From: Selenomonadaceae bacterium UBA3796
GTDB lineage: Bacteria; Bacillota; Negativicutes; Selenomonadales; Selenomonadaceae
DNA: 7,107 nucleotides
Assembly (NCBI GenBank): GCA_002369175.1
Contig: DFES01000227.1
Coordinates: 1-7,107, forward strand
Direction of reading: 5' to 3'
How positions within the stretch are numbered: position 1 is the stretch's first letter; each line of letters begins with the position of its first letter. Positions 5,756 to 7,107 of the stretch are shown one piece after another. The notes beneath the pieces were generated by a model. That model worked only from the letters and a program-made list of their open reading frames with translations. It was not told where the DNA came from and did not search any database. The translations under genes were made by a program, and so were the position numbers.

Positions 5756-6916
5756 ATGAATATGTCAACTTATCGCTGCCTTCAGCCGGAGTATGTGCGT
5801 CGATTCCAGTGTGACGGCACGGCGTGCGGAGCACTGTGCTGCAGGCATTGGAATGTTCAGTTGGACACAGGCGCACTGGAGAGATTCGAGGCATCCTCCG
5901 AGGAACTTCGGGAGAAGATTTTTTCTCATATCAAGAAGAATGAGATTACGGGAACGCCGGAAATCGCAAAGGAGAACGGTGCATGCCCCATGCTCAGAGG
6001 TGATATGCTCTGTTCCCTGCAAAAGGATTGCGGTGCAGATTTCCTCGCGGATGTCTGTGCAGAGTATCCGCGCCTTACGACGCAGTTTCCGGATATGCTG
6101 GAGCGCGCTCTCTGCATGACATGTCCTGTCGTGCAGAAACTGGTTCTCTTCGATACGCAGCCCATGAGATTCGAGGAAGTGGAACTTGAAACGCACAGGG
6201 AGTCCTATTTCCAGCAGGCGGATGATGGGGAAGCCATTGCGGCACTCCATTTCTTTGAGCTTCAAAAAGGTGGGATATACATCCTCCAGGAACGCAGCCT
6301 GTCCTTTCCGGAGCGCCTGCTGAAGCTGAAATCCTTCCTGGTGCGCTCGGAGGAGCTGTTGGCGGAAGGCAGGGGGGATGCGATTCGCGACCTTTTTAGT
6401 GCGTCCGGTGCCGGAGCGCTGTCCCATGAGACAGGGGTTTCTTTCTCCCAGCGTTTTCCGATGGTTCTGCAGCTATTGACATATCTCGCGGACAAATCCG
6501 AGGATGATGACCCCATAACCCGAGCGTTTGTGGAAAGGATTTCCAGCGTGTTTTTTTCGGGAACTGGGGAAGCGGAAAAGCTGCCTGCAGAATGGGAAGC
6601 CCTGTTTGCGTCTTATGAGAAAGAGGTTCTTGGAACGTACAGCCATGTTCTGGAGAATTATTTCGTCAATGAATACTTCAGCACACTGTATCCCTGTGCT
6701 GTAACGGGAAATTTCCTGCTCAATGCGCGCATCTTTCTTTCTCTGTACTGCCTGCTGGAATTGTTCCTAATGTGCCTGTGGGCAGAAAAAAGGCGCCTCG
6801 GGGAGGAAGAGTTCCTCTTTGCTATCCGCTGGCTGGCTGTTCGTGTGAAACATTTCGTCGGATATCTCCCCCTATTATCTGAATTTTTGCAGGAACATCG
6901 GGAGGAAATGTTGTAA
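5756..6916 (+). CDS. fliB: FliB-type cysteine-rich protein (flagellin lysine-N-methylase family)
   Basis: A 386-residue protein with the CxxCxxCC-type metal-binding N-terminus of the FliB family, whose Salmonella member methylates flagellin lysines. Visible marks: PEYVRRFQCDGTACGALCCRHW (11-32, with C19, C24, C28, C29), NGACPML (C77), MLCSLQKDCGADFLADVCAEYPR (C86, C92, C101) and ALCMTCPV (C120, C123). Nine or more clustered cysteines in the first 125 residues suggest an Fe-S or other metal centre. The C-terminal half is helical-looking, with the family-like NYFVNEYFSTLYPC (301-314) and a hydrophobic stretch (about 319-342) that is probably a buried helix, not a membrane anchor. There are two in-frame starts: 5756 (ribosome site 4 nt away) and 5762 (10 nt away). 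No flagellar gene is nearby, so the substrate is uncertain; a general YkgJ-like metal-binding role is the alternative. It has its own promoter and no canonical terminator behind it. Confidence 0.75.
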   Translation: MNMSTYRCLQPEYVRRFQCDGTACGALCCRHWNVQLDTGALERFEASSEELREKIFSHIKKNEITGTPEIAKENGACPMLRGDMLCSLQKDCGADFLADVCAEYPRLTTQFPDMLERALCMTCPVVQKLVLFDTQPMRFEEVELETHRESYFQQADDGEAIAALHFFELQKGGIYILQERSLSFPERLLKLKSFLVRSEELLAEGRGDAIRDLFSASGAGALSHETGVSFSQRFPMVLQLLTYLADKSEDDDPITRAFVERISSVFFSGTGEAEKLPAEWEALFASYEKEVLGTYSHVLENYFVNEYFSTLYPCAVTGNFLLNARIFLSLYCLLELFLMCLWAEKRRLGEEEFLFAIRWLAVRVKHFVGYLPLLSEFLQEHREEML

Positions 6917-6924
6917 GCCGATCT

Positions 6925-6974
6925 ATTCCCGGAGCTCGGACGCTTCATGATATCTTTGGTGCATTTCCGGGAAT
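6925..6974. repeat. Spaced inverted repeat downstream of the FliB-like gene
   Basis: ATTCCCGGA (6925-6933) and TCCGGGAAT (6966-6974) are a perfect 9-bp inverted repeat separated by 32 nt, starting 8 nt after the stop codon. There is no T-run behind it, so it is at best a weak or factor-dependent transcript end or mRNA 3' stabiliser. Confidence 0.5.
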
Positions 6975-7030
6975 CGCGATGCATTGAGCAGGATGTTCGG
7001 AAGGAATGGGTGCGTTTATGCCGAATAGGA

Positions 7031-7087
7031 TATACTAGAGAGCGTTAGAATTTCCCGAAGGGAAAGCTCTTACGCTCTCTGCATATA
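7031..7087. repeat. Long imperfect palindrome near the window end
   Basis: AGAGAGCGT (7037-7045) pairs perfectly with ACGCTCTCT (7072-7080). Inside, AGA (7047-7049) pairs with TCT (7068-7070) after a T-T mismatch, and TTTCCC (7051-7056) pairs with GGGAAA (7060-7065) around a GAA triloop. Outside, TATA (7031-7034) can pair with TATA (7084-7087). About 22 pairs form in total. No T-run flanks it on either strand. It could be a leader structure of a gene beyond the window, a repeat, or a bidirectional transcript barrier. Apart from this and the 6925-6974 repeat, 6917-7107 shows no convincing gene. Confidence 0.65.
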
Positions 7088-7107
7088 CCGCGGACGATTT
7101 GTAGCGA

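Noticed and set aside
6947..7048. 33-codon open frame downstream of the FliB-like gene.
   Set aside because: No well-placed ribosome site, no recognisable motif, and it ends inside the palindrome at 7037-7080; probably chance.

Overview
The window looks like a chromosomal segment of a low-oxygen Firmicute, most likely one of the Negativicutes (Selenomonas-like). This is inferred from three things: the protein style of the glycolytic enzymes, the presence of the anaerobe-associated GGGtGRT protein next to its NifU-like partner, and an intergenic element resembling repeats I recall from Selenomonas genomes. All six protein genes lie on the + strand. No rRNA, tRNA, CRISPR array, transposase or phage gene is visible.

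Region 1 (52-3756) is a lower-glycolysis operon: pgk (phosphoglycerate kinase), tpiA (triosephosphate isomerase) and gpmI (cofactor-independent phosphoglycerate mutase). All three are full length with their catalytic residues intact. tpiA and gpmI are 16 nt apart. pgk and tpiA are separated by 191 nt, filled mainly by a highly structured non-coding element (about 1256-1394). It contains several hairpins nested inside long-range inverted repeats and is probably a dispersed repeat that inserted into the operon.

Region 2 (3757-5700) starts with a 116-nt spacer holding a 14-bp stem-loop and a candidate extended -10 promoter. Two genes follow: a NifU/IscU-like Fe-S scaffold-type protein and a GGGtGRT-family protein. 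The pair ends in a clear Rho-independent terminator (5667-5700). Its biochemical function is, to my knowledge, not established, and it is the most interesting system here.

Region 3 (5701-7107) is a monocistronic gene with its own good promoter. It encodes a cysteine-rich protein of the FliB type (flagellin lysine-N-methylase family). About 190 nt without a convincing gene follows, containing a 9-bp spaced inverted repeat and a long imperfect palindrome near the window end.

Together, the first three genes carry triose phosphates towards 2-phosphoglycerate. The middle pair probably deals with Fe-S or another metal cofactor. The last gene encodes a putative cysteine-ligated, probably Fe-S, protein. 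The last two units look independent of glycolysis except by proximity.
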